Shown here one piece after another: positions 63,670 through 64,000 of a stretch of 64,000 nucleotides of DNA. The stretch is from the NCBI GenBank assembly GCA_021201755.1, contig JAJQEI010000018.1, positions 1 through 64,000 of the forward strand, written 5' to 3'. The translations under genes and the position numbers were made by a program. This DNA is from Ruminococcus sp. GTDB lineage: Bacteria; Bacillota; Clostridia; Oscillospirales; Ruminococcaceae. The notes beneath the pieces were generated by a model, which saw nothing but the letters and a program-made list of their open reading frames with translations, was not told the origin of the DNA and made no database searches. Within the stretch, counting starts at the first letter, position 1; each line of letters begins with the position of its first letter.

Positions 63670-64000
63670 TCAATCATTCGGATAAAGATAAAGTAGTACA
63701 TCGATTTCTACCATAAAGTATTCCACGCAATCTGAAGGCGTCAGCGTACCATCTTCTTGAACAAAAGCAATATCAAAATACACAGTATAAACAGCATCAA
63801 CGGTAATATCGTCTGCAAAACTATTTAGAAACGCTGCAATATCTTCACTTTCCAAATCCATTTCTACTACAAGCAATTCAGCAATCTGATAGGTCTTATA
63901 GTCTACCGAATAAAAACCCGTTCCATCCGTATAACAAGCGAAATAATCTTCTAAATATTCCTGATCATCTCCCACCATATATTCCGGCGATATAACAACA
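63670..64000 (-). CDS. C-terminal part of an acidic hypothetical protein (runs off the right edge)
   Basis: The frame is open to the window end, so the first in-frame ATG at 63978 is probably internal. The visible ~110 residues are very acidic and beta-rich (FYSVDYKTYQIAELLVVEMD, DAVYTVYFDIAFVQEDGT) and end VEIDVLLYLYPND. It resembles extracellular domains of anchored Clostridia proteins but I do not recognise a family. The CapA-family start lies 26 bases downstream, suggesting an operon. Confidence 0.55.
   Translation of the reverse strand, partial: VVISPEYMVGDDQEYLEDYFACYTDGTGFYSVDYKTYQIAELLVVEMDLESEDIAAFLNSFADDITVDAVYTVYFDIAFVQEDGTLTPSDCVEYFMVEIDVLLYLYPND

Noticed and set aside
1..64000. 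CRISPR arrays, insertion sequences, integrase or prophage genes, tRNA or rRNA genes
   Set aside because: No regularly spaced repeats, transposase frames (beyond the Rpn tail), integrase motifs, cloverleaf sequences or rRNA motifs were noticed on reading both strands.

Overview
The window looks like a chromosomal segment of a cellulolytic, cellulosome-forming Ruminococcus (R. flavefaciens / R. champanellensis type, Oscillospiraceae). This rests on two adjacent secreted GH9 cellulases that each end in a type I-like dockerin, Firmicute-type promoters (TTGACA-17-TATAAT), strong Shine-Dalgarno sites, and Firmicute gene orders (rimP-nusA-ylxR-ylxQ-infB-rbfA-nrnA-truB-ribF and rplM-rpsI). The species is inferred. 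No rRNA, tRNA or CRISPR array was seen.

Layout. 0-4 kb: the first 31 codons of a BREX-type methyltransferase (PglX-like) run off the left edge behind a heterodimeric ABC exporter. 4-15.2 kb: an accessory block in decay. It holds a Wadjet jetABCD operon with frameshifts in jetA and jetC and an amber codon in jetC, an Rpn-type nuclease tail, a zinc-ribbon membrane protein with an ochre codon, a frameshifted NERD-domain gene and an anonymous coding remnant. The rplM-rpsI operon lies inside this block behind a structured leader. 15-25.7 kb: housekeeping metabolism (asnB, an HD protein, pyrB with a fused zinc domain, upp, rpiB, tsaB, tsaE, fhs, a lipoprotein glycosidase, and metK behind a SAM-I riboswitch). 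26-32.5 kb: the two dockerin GH9 cellulases. 32.6-37.5 kb: a YgjP-like metalloprotease, a fluoride channel, an FNT transporter, small proteins and a cytoplasmic GH26-like protein. 37.5-42.5 kb: a Gld-type ABC system with GldG and DUF4340 partners. 42.7-52.6 kb: a long translation/transcription operon ending in ribF and gltX. 53-57.6 kb: a LytTR regulator, an M15-fold protein lacking its catalytic residues, a SpoIIQ-like peptidase, a 30-codon SpoVM homologue, and a SpoIVFB-like M50 protease behind a small membrane protein. 57.6-64 kb: an aldolase-family protein, ribH, a broken P-type Ca2+ ATPase, a CapA-family protein and a partial gene.

Main themes. First, inactivating lesions are confined to accessory genes (defence block and Ca2+ ATPase), while about 35 housekeeping frames are intact. 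This argues for real gene decay over sequencing error, although three of the frameshifts sit in short homopolymers. Second, the SpoIIQ / SpoVM / M50 group is a sporulation-type cluster in a lineage usually described as non-sporulating. Third, several untranslated regions look structured and worth study: the rplM leader, the 350-nt cellulase leader, and a roughly 175-nt transcription unit near 55.4 kb.
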